Below, piece by piece: positions 1-8,669 of a stretch of DNA of 21,661 nt. The DNA is taken from contig MU631444.1 of assembly GCA_026770615.1 (NCBI GenBank), positions 87,286 through 108,946 on the forward strand, read 5' to 3'. Below the pieces are notes generated by a model. That model made no database searches. It had not been told where the DNA came from and worked only from the letters and a program-made list of their open reading frames with translations. Position 1 is the first letter of the stretch. Every line of letters starts with the position of its first letter. A program made the position numbers and the translations under genes. The DNA comes from Pavlovales sp. CCMP2436. Taxonomy: Eukaryota > Haptophyta > Pavlovophyceae > Pavlovales.

Positions 1-20
1 CCCCCCTCCCCCCCCCACAG

Positions 21-903
21 CGTGAAATCAACGTCAGCTCCGATGGTCTCAAGACCTCAATCGGCCAGCAACTCAAGGACGTCAACAAGAAGGTGAGGCG
101 CTCGATTTTTTTTTTCATTTTTTTTTTGCGATTCGAATATTAGCAGCACTCCCAATTTATGAGTACTACTGGAAGGACGTTAAAAGAACTCTTATTAGAA
201 AAGGAAGCATTCGAAGCAGCAGCTCCGGTTCGTCCGCAAAAAGGCAAGGCGCCTGTACGAGTATTCTGATTGGAATATGAGCAGTACTTCTTGCATAAGA
301 TATTGGGCGCCTGCAGGAGATTGATATTCATATAATCTCAATCACAATCTCTATATGTTTGGACGAGCTTGATATAGAAATTTAGCCACATCTATATTCT
401 CGAAACCGTTATTTCGAGGCATTCGAACAATTGGTGATTGTTCTTACTGATTCGAATGGCAGTGGCGCCATGCCCCTACGCCCCCGACAGGGCTGCAAAC
501 GGGGAGGCGTTAAAAGAACTATTCTTGAAAAAAGTGGCCCTCCAGGACAAGCGCCTCCCAGCCTGTTTTCAAACATAAAAAAAATGGCGGGCCCCTTTAA
601 ATTTTTTGAAAAATTAACAGGCTGGAGCGCCTCCCGTTTGAAATATTTGCGTGTGTGCGTATCCTCGCCGCTTTTCCCTGCTGCCATGACTTATGTCTGA
701 TGTAGACCATGCCTGTGAGTGAACGCCTCCTGTTGAACACTGCTGAGCCGCTTACATATATGTTTATTTCTATCTTTATTTTTAAAAAGGTCGAGCGCCT
801 CACTGAGATGCTGCAGAGCGTCGCAGACCACTCGGGTGCCAAGATCAATGCGGTGGGGAACGAGGAGGAGTCGATCCGCGCGCAAGAGAGCATCGATCCG
901 TAG
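21..903 (+). CDS. 3' end of an unidentified coiled-coil gene (two exons, 5' part outside window)
   Basis: Two exons join cleanly in frame: 21-92, preceded by a poly-C tract ending in CAG, and 790-903, ending in TAG. The intron is 93-789 (GTGAGG...AAAAAG, phase 0). Together they give 61 residues. Hydrophobic residues at a/d spacing (I, L, V, V, L, M, V) from about residue 14 to 35 of the visible part suggest a short coiled coil, followed by an acidic tail ending ESIDP. I do not recognise the family. The 697-bp intron is far more AT-rich than the exons and carries a degenerate internal duplication (GTTAAAAGAACT at 179-190 and 509-520) and a fragment of a dispersed repeat (714-760) close to its 3' splice site. 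Exon use is inferred from splice signals and frame agreement only. Confidence 0.6.
714..760 (+). repeat. Fragment of dispersed repeat family B inside an intron
   Basis: The segment reading GTGAGTGAACGCC, then CCTGTTGAAC, then TGCTGAGCCGC matches the outer part of the inverted arms at 6839-6983 and 8406-8555 with a few differences. It lies about 30 bp before the 3' splice site of the gene's last intron, so the insertion may supply part of the intron's 3' end. Only the outer half of the arm is present; the GGGATTCAAGC part seen elsewhere is missing. Confidence 0.6.
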
Positions 904-1314
904 AGCCTCAGGCTTGGAGGTCTGCAGCCCTCTCTTTCCCAGCCACCGACAGTCCCAGAGCCTAAGAGCCTCTTTCTCTTTCTCGCGCTTGGAGGTGGCA
1001 CTGGGACTGGCACCAGCCAGCACCCGCATACTGTGAACGAAAGATCGTAAATCATGAAGATGGAGTGGCGCGTTTGGGCGGACCCGTACCCGCACCCTCC
1101 GAGGGCTGGGCGGACTGGAGGCGGGCGGACTGGCGAGTGGGCTCAGGCCTACGCAAGCGCCCGCTCCGTATACCACGACCGCATTCACACTAGGCAAGTG
1201 TGAATGTGCCGAGCCTCGCTCTATCCGCCTCCCTCAGCACCGCACCCCTCGCAGAGCTCGGCGTCTCGCCATCTGCAGGGCCGTGCGAGCCGCGCGCCCA
1301 CACAGTCTGAAGTC
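904..1314. other. Intergenic stretch, 3' flank of the first gene
   Basis: No convincing gene is seen. Open frames here overlap one another on both strands without recognisable protein content. The one clear structure is a hairpin at 1182-1206: CATTCACACT pairs perfectly with AGTGTGAATG across a 5-base loop. It could help form the 3' end of the upstream transcript, but nothing else supports that. Confidence 0.4.
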
Positions 1315-1318
1315 AGTC

Positions 1319-1748
1319 GGGTCGAAATCCAAATTAGTGGCGCGATTCCGCACTGGAGAGGGGGAAAAGTGGTGGACGGGACGAAGAAGTAGACACTGGT
1401 CAACCCTGCGCGCTAATAAGTGTCGATAGCTGATGTCGAACAGAGCCCTCCTCGACGGTCGGAGCCCACCTCGTGTGCCTCCCAGGTGCCTCTAGGGTCG
1501 ACAACATACTTCGTGTAACTAACTAACATTTCCGATTCTCAGCGTTCGGAAGCGAAAAGAAAGTCATGGTCCCCGAAGTGGTGCCGCCGAATTTGTTGCA
1601 GATTCGTGAATGGGGCGCCGCCTAATTTTTCACGAATGTACAACAAACTCTGCGGCACCACCTCCAGTTATAGAGTTGCTCTTGAGAATTTTCACATGAC
1701 TTTTTTGGATTTTCCCCCCGGACTGGCCACTAATTTGGGTTTTGACCC
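1319..1748 (+). mobile_element. MITE family A, copy 1 (430 bp) with 4-bp target duplication AGTC
   Basis: The left end GGGTCGAAATCCAAATTAGT is matched, inverted, by the right end (read in reverse complement GGGTCAAAACCCAAATTAGT). AGTC lies directly outside both ends (1315-1318 and 1749-1752), as expected for a 4-bp target site duplication. The same element occurs in opposite orientation at 10800-11211. Inside, 1577-1672 folds into a second imperfect inverted repeat built from GTGGTGCCG, TTTGTTG and ATTCGTGAA blocks. No transposase is encoded, so this is a non-autonomous miniature element. I cannot assign a superfamily from the ends. Confidence 0.85.
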
Positions 1749-1876
1749 AGTCCGACAGCACAGTACTAAATCATGATGACGCTCGTCCGATCCGTTACAC
1801 ACCAAGTAAGAATCCTTCTTAATGAGGCGCCTATCATTAGCTTGACGCAGTCCACCACGTGGCGGCACGGGCTAAG

Positions 1877-3238
1877 TTAAGACTGAAGCTGCTCGTCCAC
1901 GATGTGCTGCAGGTGCTCGCCGAAGGGTCCGGCTGCAAAGCGGGCGCAAACGTGCTCGCGGCCGGCGGCCCCCATCCGCGCGGCCTTGGCCGGGTCGTCG
2001 ACGCACTCGCGCAGCGCGCGACCCACGTGCTCGGCGGTGGGCTCGCAGAGTAAGCCGGTCGTGCCGTCGACGACCGTCTCCAACGGCCCGCCGCTTCTCA
2101 CGGCGATCACCGCGCGCGCCGCGGCCATGGCCTCGAGCGGGACGATGCCAAAGTGCTCGTCGGCGGGGGTGTAGATGAGCGCGAGCGCCTTGCACATGAG
2201 CTCCTGCCGCCGCGCGTCCGAGACGGAGCAGTGGAACGAGACCAGCGCCTCGATCCCGAGCGAGCGCGCAAGCGCGCGCAGCTCGTCGAGGTACTCGACG
2301 TTCTCGCGCACGCGCGGGTCACAGCCACCGGCGACGTCGAGGTGCACGCGTGCGCGAAGCTCGGTGGGCAGCCCAGCGACGGCGCGCAGCGCAAGCGCCA
2401 CGTTCTTCTTGCGCTCGTACCGGTTGAGCGAGAGGAACGAGACAACCGCTAGCGCCCCCGCCGGCGAGGAGGCCCGCGCCGTGGCCACGGCGGGCGGCGG
2501 TAGCGGCTGCTGGCGCTCCACGTCGATGCATGGGTACAGGACAGCCGGCGGCGGGCGGGCGCGGCGCAACAGCGGGAAGGCGCGCGCGTACACTCCACGC
2601 GTGAAGGCCGAGTTGACGAGCACCGCATGCGCGCAGCCCGTGGTCGCCTCCTCGAGCGCGTCGAACGGCAGCCGGTACAGCGCCTGCCATGCTGACGGCC
2701 TGCGCTGCTGCACGAGCAGCTTGTCGGGGAAGTGGCAATAGAAGACGACGCGCAGGCCCACAAGCCGCAGCAGCGGCACGGGCGCGCTCAGCTGGTCGAC
2801 GATCGCCACACACGCGCCACGCCGGCGTGTCCACTCGAGCCAGACCAGGCTGAGTGTGAGAGACAGGCTGCGCAGGACCGCGCAGAGGATGTGGCACCGG
2901 CCTCGGATCGCGCGCGGGATCCAGCCGCCACGGACGACGACTTCTAGGCACCCATCGTGCGTCTCGGTGAAGCTGCGCGCCGGGTCGTGGAAAGACGTGT
3001 AGATCGCGACGTCGAAGCCGCGCCGCTGGAGCGCGACCGCCATGTCTACCACGAGCCGCTCCGCACCGCCGAGGCCAAGATCCGGGTGGACGAAGACCAC
3101 TCGCGGCGACCCCGTCCCCCGCGCGCGCGGCCGCGACGCCAGCGCAGCAAACCCGATCAGCCCGAGCAGCCCAGGCATCAGGAGCGTCGAGAAGTCTGCC
3201 CAGGCCCAAACCCAGTCGCCCATTGCGGCAGTGCCCAT
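1877..3238 (-). CDS. ALG2: ALG2, alpha-1,3/1,6-mannosyltransferase of lipid-linked oligosaccharide synthesis
   Basis: A single-exon 453-residue protein. ALG2 adds the second and third mannoses (alpha-1,3 then alpha-1,6) to Man1GlcNAc2-PP-dolichol on the cytosolic face of the ER in N-glycan precursor assembly. Diagnostic features are HPDLGLGGAERLVVD (51-65), the VDQLSA block (147-152), FYCHFPDKLL (166-175), the LEEATTG and VNSAFT blocks (about 195-213), LYPC (234-237), SLNRYERKKN (270-279) and the GT4-family E-x7-E motif with E361 and E369 in EHFGIVPLE. A hydrophobic segment at about 9-36 probably anchors the N terminus. Length is close to human (416) and yeast (503) ALG2. The ATG at 3238 was chosen because it precedes the anchor; a second Met lies at residue 6. 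A MITE ends 128 bp beyond the stop. The function is assigned from family motifs; no residue is visibly lost. Confidence 0.95.
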   Translation of the reverse strand: MGTAAMGDWVWAWADFSTLLMPGLLGLIGFAALASRPRARGTGSPRVVFVHPDLGLGGAERLVVDMAVALQRRGFDVAIYTSFHDPARSFTETHDGCLEVVVRGGWIPRAIRGRCHILCAVLRSLSLTLSLVWLEWTRRRGACVAIVDQLSAPVPLLRLVGLRVVFYCHFPDKLLVQQRRPSAWQALYRLPFDALEEATTGCAHAVLVNSAFTRGVYARAFPLLRRARPPPAVLYPCIDVERQQPLPPPAVATARASSPAGALAVVSFLSLNRYERKKNVALALRAVAGLPTELRARVHLDVAGGCDPRVRENVEYLDELRALARSLGIEALVSFHCSVSDARRQELMCKALALIYTPADEHFGIVPLEAMAAARAVIAVRSGGPLETVVDGTTGLLCEPTAEHVGRALRECVDDPAKAARMGAAGREHVCARFAAGPFGEHLQHIVDEQLQS

Positions 3239-4143
3239 GATGAGAGGAGAGCCGGATTAAAAAAGTTCGGAAAGAGTCCGTAAGTAAAACTGTCGATTGC
3301 GGACATGATGTGCGTATGGAGAACATCGGTGGCGACGGCGCGGCACACGGTGGCCCAGACGACGACGTCACCGATGAGTGGGCTGAGGGCGTATACCAGC
3401 AACAAGAGACGCGGTCGTGGCATGAAGCCGCGTAGGCCCGCCACCTGGGCGATCACTGGCTGAATTCGTCGACTGTACACATCAGATTCGCCTGACTACT
3501 GATGCCTGTCTTCCTATTAAGTAAGTCGTAGTCAAAAAGAAATGAGGGACACGAGCCAGACGCGGTCCTGTCGAAAATGTTGGTAACACCCCGAACTGAC
3601 TAGGTGTAACGCACAACAGTCTAACGCAGTCGCCACTGCCCGCGCACTTCACGCCTCGCAACCCCAGTTCTTAGTTTTGGGGCGTTAAATACCTCCTCGT
3701 GCATTTTTAACGCATTATTTAAAGATTTACCGAGGCGCATAACTCGGCGCGCGCTTGGGGGTCCAACGGCCCACCCGTGCGCCATGCAACCGAAAGCTCG
3801 GCATGTAGCCGAACGCGACATTGACACGCCCGATGCGGACCTCGATAGTCCATCCTGTAGTCCCCTGGCATCTAGAGCGCATGTATTTTGAAATGTGTAC
3901 GTACAACTTTCAATTTAGGCGTGAATCAATCGCGTGTGAGGTGCCTTTCGGCCGCCCGCTCCCGTGTTAGAACAGGCTCGGGGTTCGACCTTCATTTTGA
4001 CGCGGTCGGGGGCTCCTGGAGAAGCTCCCCCGGGAGCGCCCCCCGATTGCACGATGAACGTCCGGCCGAAGGCGAATAGTAGTCTTTTTAATTTTTGATT
4101 TTTTTTAAATTAAATGTCCGCTTAGTTAGTTACTAATTAGTTC
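3239..4143. other. Upstream region of ALG2 and intergenic DNA
   Basis: Just upstream of ALG2, on the same strand but in another frame, an open frame (3480 down to 3178) contains a hydrophobic, GC3-rich stretch beginning about 3422 and overlaps the ALG2 start. It could be an upstream ORF or the last exon of another transcript. From 3481 to 4143 I see no gene. An imperfect inverted repeat (GCCTTTCGGCC near 3942 and GGCCGAAGGC near 4063) brackets a GC-rich block, followed by an AT-rich, T-tract stretch at 4080-4140. Confidence 0.4.
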
Positions 4144-4271
4144 GTATGACCCTTCAACACACCCTCAAACTCCCTAGGCGTAGAGAGAGGTGGCTTTCAT
4201 GATATCTGAAATGGGAGGGGACATTCAACCCCCCTGAGCAGCAATCAGCCCTGACGAAGATGGCTACACTG
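4144..4271 (+). repeat. Dispersed repeat family D, copy 1
   Basis: About 128 bp starting GTATGACCC and ending GGCTACACTG, with shared internal blocks GGTGGCTTTCATGATATCTG and CCTGAGCAGCAAT. It matches 10131-10259 in direct orientation at roughly 80-85 percent by eye. Both copies are preceded by a TTAGTTAG-type stretch, as if the unit begins in a tetranucleotide repeat. No terminal inverted repeats or open frame were seen, so the type of element is unknown. A GTGA/GTGT-rich microsatellite follows at 4274-4312. Confidence 0.75.
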
Positions 4272-5283
4272 CATGTGAGTGTGAGTATGTGACTGTGAGT
4301 GTGTACGTGTGCTCGACTGGTAAAGTTAGTGGTAGCCACACTATGAATGATTAAGTCAACCACACTCGCAGCGACCGCGAGGAATACATGCGCACGCATA
4401 TTTACCCATCCCAGGATGCGATAAGACTCATGCGCCCCACTTTTCAGCTGACAGCTGCCCACTCGGTCATGCAAGCAAGCCGTGCACCGTGGGTGCAGGG
4501 TTCAATTTCAAACCAAGCCGCAGACGCAGCCCCCCGATGCCAGACCACGCAGTCTTTCAGCCAGTGCTCAGCCATGGCGCGGACAGGGCCTGCCACAGAA
4601 GCCGCCTCTCCCCCACCGGCACAGTCCCACGTATGCTCCGTACAGTAAATAGCTTACAGCAATGGCCAAAGGCGCAAACCGAAGCGCGCGTCGTCTGAGC
4701 TGCGAGCTTGCGACGAAGAACCCCACAACGCTCGCGCCGCCGCGCGCGCGCGGCGAGATCGGCCGCCATTGCGCGATCGCAATGCACCCATCAGCGGTGC
4801 GTACCGCCGCATCGCCTCTCGGAAGGGGCGCACGTGGGTGCTGGCACACGAGCGCACAAGCGCACCCCGCCGAAGCGGCGCTCGTGTGGCGTGCAGGAGC
4901 GTAGCGCGCGGCCCGCCGAGCGAAGACGGCGAGTCCACATGTAGGTGCAGGCCCGCGCGCTGCGCGACGGCCGCGTGGGACGCCTCCTCGAGCCCAGGAG
5001 AAGGTGGACGGAGCGCTTTGGCGAAAGTAGGCGAATTTGGGCACGGGCGCCGGCCGTGCGCACCGAGGAGGCGGCGCGCGCCCGATGTTATATGCTCTGC
5101 AAGCATAGAGCGGAGCTGATGAGGGGGCCAAATGCACGGTGCGAGCCTGACCGCCCCCCCCCGTGTTATAAGGGGCTGTGGCTCATGTGGTTAGGGGCGT
5201 ACAAGGCCGGACGTTTTTATAGATATTCACACGGCTTGAAAGAAGAAGGAACTTTTTCTTTAGGCCGCGCGCGCGCCCGCTGC
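4272..5283. other. GC-rich stretch without a supported gene
   Basis: From about 4640 to 5150 the DNA is extremely GC-rich with many GCGC and CGCG palindromic steps, giving long overlapping open frames in at least five frames. None shows a recognisable domain, a consistent codon signature or splice sites, so I treat them as composition artefacts. At 5172-5198 a short stretch resembles the acceptor and D-arm of a tRNA but lacks an anticodon arm and B box. Confidence 0.4.
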
Positions 5284-5492
5284 GGGCCGGTAGTGCGACC
5301 TACAGGCCCCACCGTGGCCGCGGCAACGGGTGTAGCAGCGATCGCGCCCGCTGGCGCGCGCAATGATGCGGCTGCCGCGGGGTTGGTGGTGCCGCCTACA
5401 GGCCCCGAGTTGGCCGTGGCGACGGGTGTGGCAGCGGTCGCGGCCGCCGAGGAGTCGGTAGTGCCGTCTATCGGCACCGCGGCACCGCTGGA
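5284..5492. repeat. Imperfect in-frame tandem repeat (96-bp then 72-bp spacing) open on both strands
   Basis: Units begin near 5291, 5387 and 5459 with TAGTGCGACC-like starts and share CTACAGGCCCC and CGACGGGTGT-like blocks. The spacings (96 and 72 bp) are multiples of three. On the plus strand they translate as PTGP, then VAxATGVAA repeats within an open frame at 4945-5637; on the minus strand as AATPVA and GPVG repeats within a 171-residue frame at 5217-5732. Alanine- and glycine-rich content in both frames means the strand cannot be decided. It may be a low-complexity protein or a non-coding minisatellite. Confidence 0.45.
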
Positions 5493-5727
5493 TTTGCCGC
5501 AGGCGCTGCTCTCGCCCCCACACATGCCACTACTGCTGCACAGTTTGAAGCGCCTCGCGAGCGACGCCTTTCCATCAGTCAGTATGCCGTTGCTGAATGG
5601 TGGCAAGGCTTTGGTTTCGAGGGTGCTGCAGGCGTAGGCGGCAGTGAGCGGGCGGCGGCAGCCGCAACGGAGACGGGGCAATGACGACGGCGGCGACGGT
5701 GACAGTGGCAAGGACATGGGCGTGATC

Positions 5728-5885
5728 GACAACTCAACGATGTAATTTTTGTCAGTGATGGCACTTCAGCGAACGCGCTGGAGGTACCTGTTGGCACGGC
5801 GGATTCACCTCTCGGAGTAAGTGACGTCGTTATGAACCGACGATGACGGAGCAGCTGTGACGGAGTCTCGAGCGGAATAAATTAT
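5728..5885 (+). repeat. Dispersed repeat family C, copy 1
   Basis: Shares with 19227-19352 (same orientation) and 9081-9244 (reverse orientation) the ordered blocks AACTCAAC, TTTTTGTCA, CTTCAGCG, GGTACCT, GGCACGGCGG, TTCAC, GTGACGTCGTT and a final CGAGCGG-ATAAATTA. The unit is about 125-165 bp. A fragment of its end (CTCGAGCGGAATAA) recurs at about 10517-10532. No terminal inverted repeats are apparent. The element type is unknown. Confidence 0.75.
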
Positions 5886-5952
5886 ATTATTTATTTATTT
5901 CGGCTCAGTCTGGATTCAAATTAATCTGCTGCGCGAGCGTGGAGCTGCAACT

Positions 5953-5972
5953 GCGCCCCCCGAGGGGGGCGC
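5953..5972. other. Perfect 9-bp GC hairpin
   Basis: GCGCCCCCC and GGGGGGCGC pair perfectly across a 2-base spacer (GA). It sits between repeat family C and the tandem array starting near 6015. No role is evident from context. Confidence 0.6.
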
Positions 5973-6014
5973 TGTCTGGCTCGCCACCATGCTATTGCTT
6001 CTGTCACGTGCTGT

Positions 6015-6725
6015 GACGGGCGCTGTTTCGCGCGGTGGCGAGCAGCACGCGGAGACGCCGCTCAAGGCTACCAAGGCTACGACGACGATGCTGCTTCCTG
6101 CGGCCACCGCAGTGTGCGCGCTCGCAGCGGCGCGATGCTGTCAACTTGAGGTACTCGCTGGCACCTCTCGACCACCCGTCTTGCTCGAGTCCTCGAGTGG
6201 ATTTGCGTCCCGCGCTGCGATGGGCGCTGCTGCGCGCGGCGGCGGGCCGCACGCGGAGACGCCGCTCAAGGCTACCAGGCTACGACGACGATGCTGCTTC
6301 CTGCCGCCGCTGCAGTGTGCGCGCTCGCAGCGTCGCGATGCTGTCCACTTGAGGTACTCGCTGGCACCTCTCGACCACCCGTCTCGCTCGAGTCCTCGAG
6401 TGGATGTGCGTCGCGCGCTGCGGAGGGCGCTGCTGCGCGCGGCGGCGGGCCGCACGCGGAGACGCCGCTCAAGGCTACCAAGGCTACGACGATGCTCTTT
6501 CTGCGGCCGCCGTAGTGTGCGCGCTCGCAGTGGCGCGATGCTGTCCACTTGAGGTACTCGCTGGCACCTCTCGACCACCCGTCTCGCTCGGGTCCTCAAG
6601 TGGATGTGCGTCGCGCGCTGCGATGAGCGCTGCTGCGCGCGGCAGCGGGCCGCACGCGGAGACGCCGCTCAAGGCTACCAAGGCTACGAAGACGATGCTG
6701 CTCCCTGCGGCCGCCACGGCAGGGC
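6015..6725 (+). repeat. Tandem array, about 3.5 copies of a 200-204 bp unit
   Basis: The landmark GGAGACGCCGCTCAAGG recurs at 6051, 6255, 6458 and 6658, giving unit lengths of 204, 203 and 200 bp. Each unit also carries GTGTGCGCGCTCGCAG, GAGGTACTCGCTGGCACC and CTCGACCACCCGTC. Copies are very similar, so the array is young or kept homogeneous. The unit lengths are not all multiples of three and the open frames shift between copies, which argues against a repeated protein domain even though several frames stay open. Immediately to the right is a GC-rich stretch and a hairpin (6776-6799). Confidence 0.9.
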
Positions 6726-6775
6726 TGCGGCGGCCGAGGCGCGGCCGAGGCGGGGCGTGGGGGCCGGGGCGCACA

Positions 6776-6799
6776 CACTCACACCCTTTGGTGTGAGTG
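6776..6799. other. Perfect 10-bp hairpin
   Basis: CACTCACACC pairs exactly with GGTGTGAGTG across the loop CTTT. It lies between the tandem array and the left arm of the composite inverted-repeat element. It could act as a transcript end structure, but no gene end is known here. Confidence 0.6.
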
Positions 6800-7048
6800 C
6801 TGGTGCATGAGGGTTTGGGTCGATCGCTCGACCTCGGCCTGACGTCGATCAAGCCAGTGACTGAACAACACCTGTTGAACCATGCTGAGCCGCTAATATA
6901 TTGACTGATAGGGATTCAAGCTGGCGTCTGACTGTTCTGAATGTTTTGCTGGTCTGAGCGCTGCGTCGCCTATTGCCTGCTGCATATATTAATATAGGGG
7001 GGGTTCGGGCTGGCGGTACGTTTCAAGTTTAAGTCAGGCTGATCTTAG

Positions 7049-7515
7049 CGCTCCGACGCAGGCTCCTACGCGCTACGCCAAAGTGGGGAGCTGGTAGAAG
7101 TGGTGGATGATGAGGAAGCCGAAAACAAAACGCTGGAGTCGCTGCGCAACGCGGGGCCGCCCGACAGTGCGCGAGCAAGCGAGTCCATTGGTGATCCCAG
7201 CGGTGACGTATCGATGGGAAACGATGGGGTTTTGAATGTCGTGAAGTCGTTTGCGCGTGCAGGGCGCGGGCCGCAGCGCGGGGGCGCGGTGGAAGGACTG
7301 GTTGAAGAGGGAGCCGAAGGAGCCGAGACGTCAAGCGCGAGCGAGTCCATCATATATACTATATTACTATTTTATAGTTATAATTGAAATTTCAGAATGA
7401 TGTGTCCTATGACAGCTCGCCTAGAGACGACGATCTTTTCAGTCCGAAGTCTCAATCGCCTCCCCAGCGCTCAACCAGACGCCGGGAATGGAGGTGCGGG
7501 GCCAAAGCGACTTAA
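7049..7515 (+). pseudogene. Candidate captured gene fragment: two coding-like exons, unidentified
   Basis: After a CTTAG acceptor at 7044-7048 the frame reads RSDAGSYALRQSGELVEVV and continues open through an acidic, Ser/Glu/Gly-rich stretch to about 7330. After a second acceptor (TTTCAG, 7390-7395) another coding-like frame, 7396-7515, reads NDVSYDSSPRDDDLFSPKS and later RSTRRREW, ending TAA. The first part uses GC-ending codons like the real genes nearby. No canonical donor joins the two in frame (the only good GT, near 7331, gives another frame), and no start codon is apparent. I therefore call it a broken or captured fragment. The AT-rich sequence between 7345 and 7395 looks like an intron. 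The protein is not recognised. Confidence 0.3.
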
Positions 7516-7554
7516 CCAAAGGGTGCCCTCCTCAAGGGGCCAAAGGCGTAAGGA

Positions 7555-7627
7555 CCAAGAATTGGACTTGAACCCCCGACTTCGCCCCAAAGGGCTGGGG
7601 TCCTAAACCATTAGACTAGGAATCAAA
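7555..7627 (-). tRNA. tRNA-like sequence with intact A and B boxes, probably a tRNA pseudogene or SINE head
   Basis: On the minus strand the A box TAGTCTAATGG (7608-7618) and a perfect B box GGTTCAAGTCC (7564-7574) lie 33 bases apart, normal tRNA spacing. The D-arm pairs (GTCT with GGAC). The anticodon region has CCCC and GGGG separated by AGCCCTTT, giving an 8-base loop instead of 7. The T-stem is mismatched and the ends do not form an acceptor stem. The D-arm and the GCCCTTT portion resemble bacterial-type tRNA-Glu, but no anticodon can be assigned. I infer loss of tRNA function with the internal Pol III promoter kept. Confidence 0.45.
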
Positions 7628-8049
7628 TAGTGGAATAGAGAAGAGAGACGGAGCCCCGGACCACTCCTTTTCCCCGTGGACATACCGTGGACCCCTCGCT
7701 TCAGACGCCCTTATTTAAGCCAAAGTCTCGTGGGCCGCACGCCAGGTCAGCGCGACCGAAGTATGTCTCAGAGTGCGTGTTATGATAGGGGGCCGTCTTT
7801 CAAGCCCAGCAAGCCGCCGAGCGGGTCACCCACCATCGTGTGGACAAACTAACTCAACTGAATGGAGGTAACTTTTGTCCGAGCGGTGCCCACGCTGCAA
7901 GCTGGACGCGCACCTTCCTCGTGCAGCCTGACAGCTGCCTGTGGGTAGTTGATGCAGTGGGCGCAATTTTACGACAGCCGTCGAACTGATCACGTGTGCA
8001 GCAGCAGCTTAAGAAACGTGACCACAAGGATATTGTTTTTATATTTATG

Positions 8050-8486
8050 ATAGGGATTCAAGCTGGCGTCTGACTGTTCTGAATGTTGTGCTGGTCTGAG
8101 CGCTGAGTCGCCCATTGCCTGCTGCGTGCCTTAGTCGGCTGCGCTGGCTTGGGCGCCACCGCGCGTGCCGATGGATCTCCGGTAGTGTGCCCGGGCAAGG
8201 GCGTTTAGGGAGATGATCTGCTGGTTGCTGTTTGTCGTGTTCCCACGCTGGGCAACATCGGAGATACCCGGCTGGTGGCTGTCGGATATACTCATAATAC
8301 TGTAGCTTGGGGGAGGTGCACATTGGTTACTGGTCGTGACAACATGGTCATTATATAATGAACACATTTTTTCATTATTAATAATTTAAATATATATACA
8401 GCGGAGGCACGCAGCAGGCAATGGGCGACGCAGCGCTCAGACGAGCACAACATTCAGAACAGTCAGACGCCAGCTTGAATCCCTAT
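8050..8486. mobile_element. Nested 437-bp inverted-repeat element
   Basis: The 81-bp ends (8050-8130 and 8406-8486) are near-perfect inverted copies starting ATAGGGATTCAAGCTGGCG. The interior has no plausible transposase; the open frames within it are short. Flanks are AT-rich (TTTATG on the left, TATAAATA on the right) and I see no certain target duplication. The same end also occurs at 6913-6983 and, degraded, at 10600-10648, always with ATAGGGATTC or its complement as boundary, which supports it as a true element end. Confidence 0.7.
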
Positions 8487-8669
8487 TATAAATATATATA
8501 GTGGCTCAGCATGGTTCAACAGGTGTAGTTCACTCACTGGCTTGGTCGACGTCAGACGTTAGTCCTAGCAGCAGGGATGGTGGTGGTAGAGGTGAGGTTG
8601 TGGTGAACTCGTAGCAATTGCCACAGGCTACCCCCCTCCCTTCCCCCCCCACACAACGCTCACGTCCAT

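Larger units (their letters stand above)
6839..8555. mobile_element. Composite inverted-repeat element (family B arms) enclosing coding-like and tRNA-like sequence
   Basis: The arm at 6839-6983 (CTGACGTCGA...CCTGCTGC) recurs inverted at 8406-8555 with high similarity over about 145 bp. Common blocks, read outward to inward, are CAAGCCAGTGA, CACCTGTTGAACCATGC, TGAGCC, AGGGATTCAAGCTGGCG, TCTGACTGTTCTGAATGTT and TGCCTGCTGC. A third, partial copy at 8050-8130 pairs with the inner 81 bp of the right arm, giving a nested element. Enclosed are candidate exons (7049-7515) and a Pol III tRNA-like unit (7555-7627). No clear target duplication or transposase is visible, so whether the whole span moved as one unit is inference. 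Confidence 0.6.

Noticed and set aside
2319..3371. 350-codon open frame on the same strand as ALG2
   Set aside because: It is a shadow of ALG2 in another frame (Arg/Ala-rich); the ALG2 frame has all family motifs.
3979..3990. B-box-like GGGGTTCGACC
   Set aside because: No A box at suitable distance and no pairing arms around it.
4568..5137. Long minus-strand open frame (189 codons) in the GC-rich block
   Set aside because: Equally long frames exist in several other frames there; Arg/Ala/Pro-rich composition, no domain and no splice signals. It is best explained by base composition.
5172..5200. tRNA-like 5' half (GGGGCTG, D-arm GCTC/GGGC)
   Set aside because: No anticodon stem, B box or T-arm follows, so it is not a tRNA.
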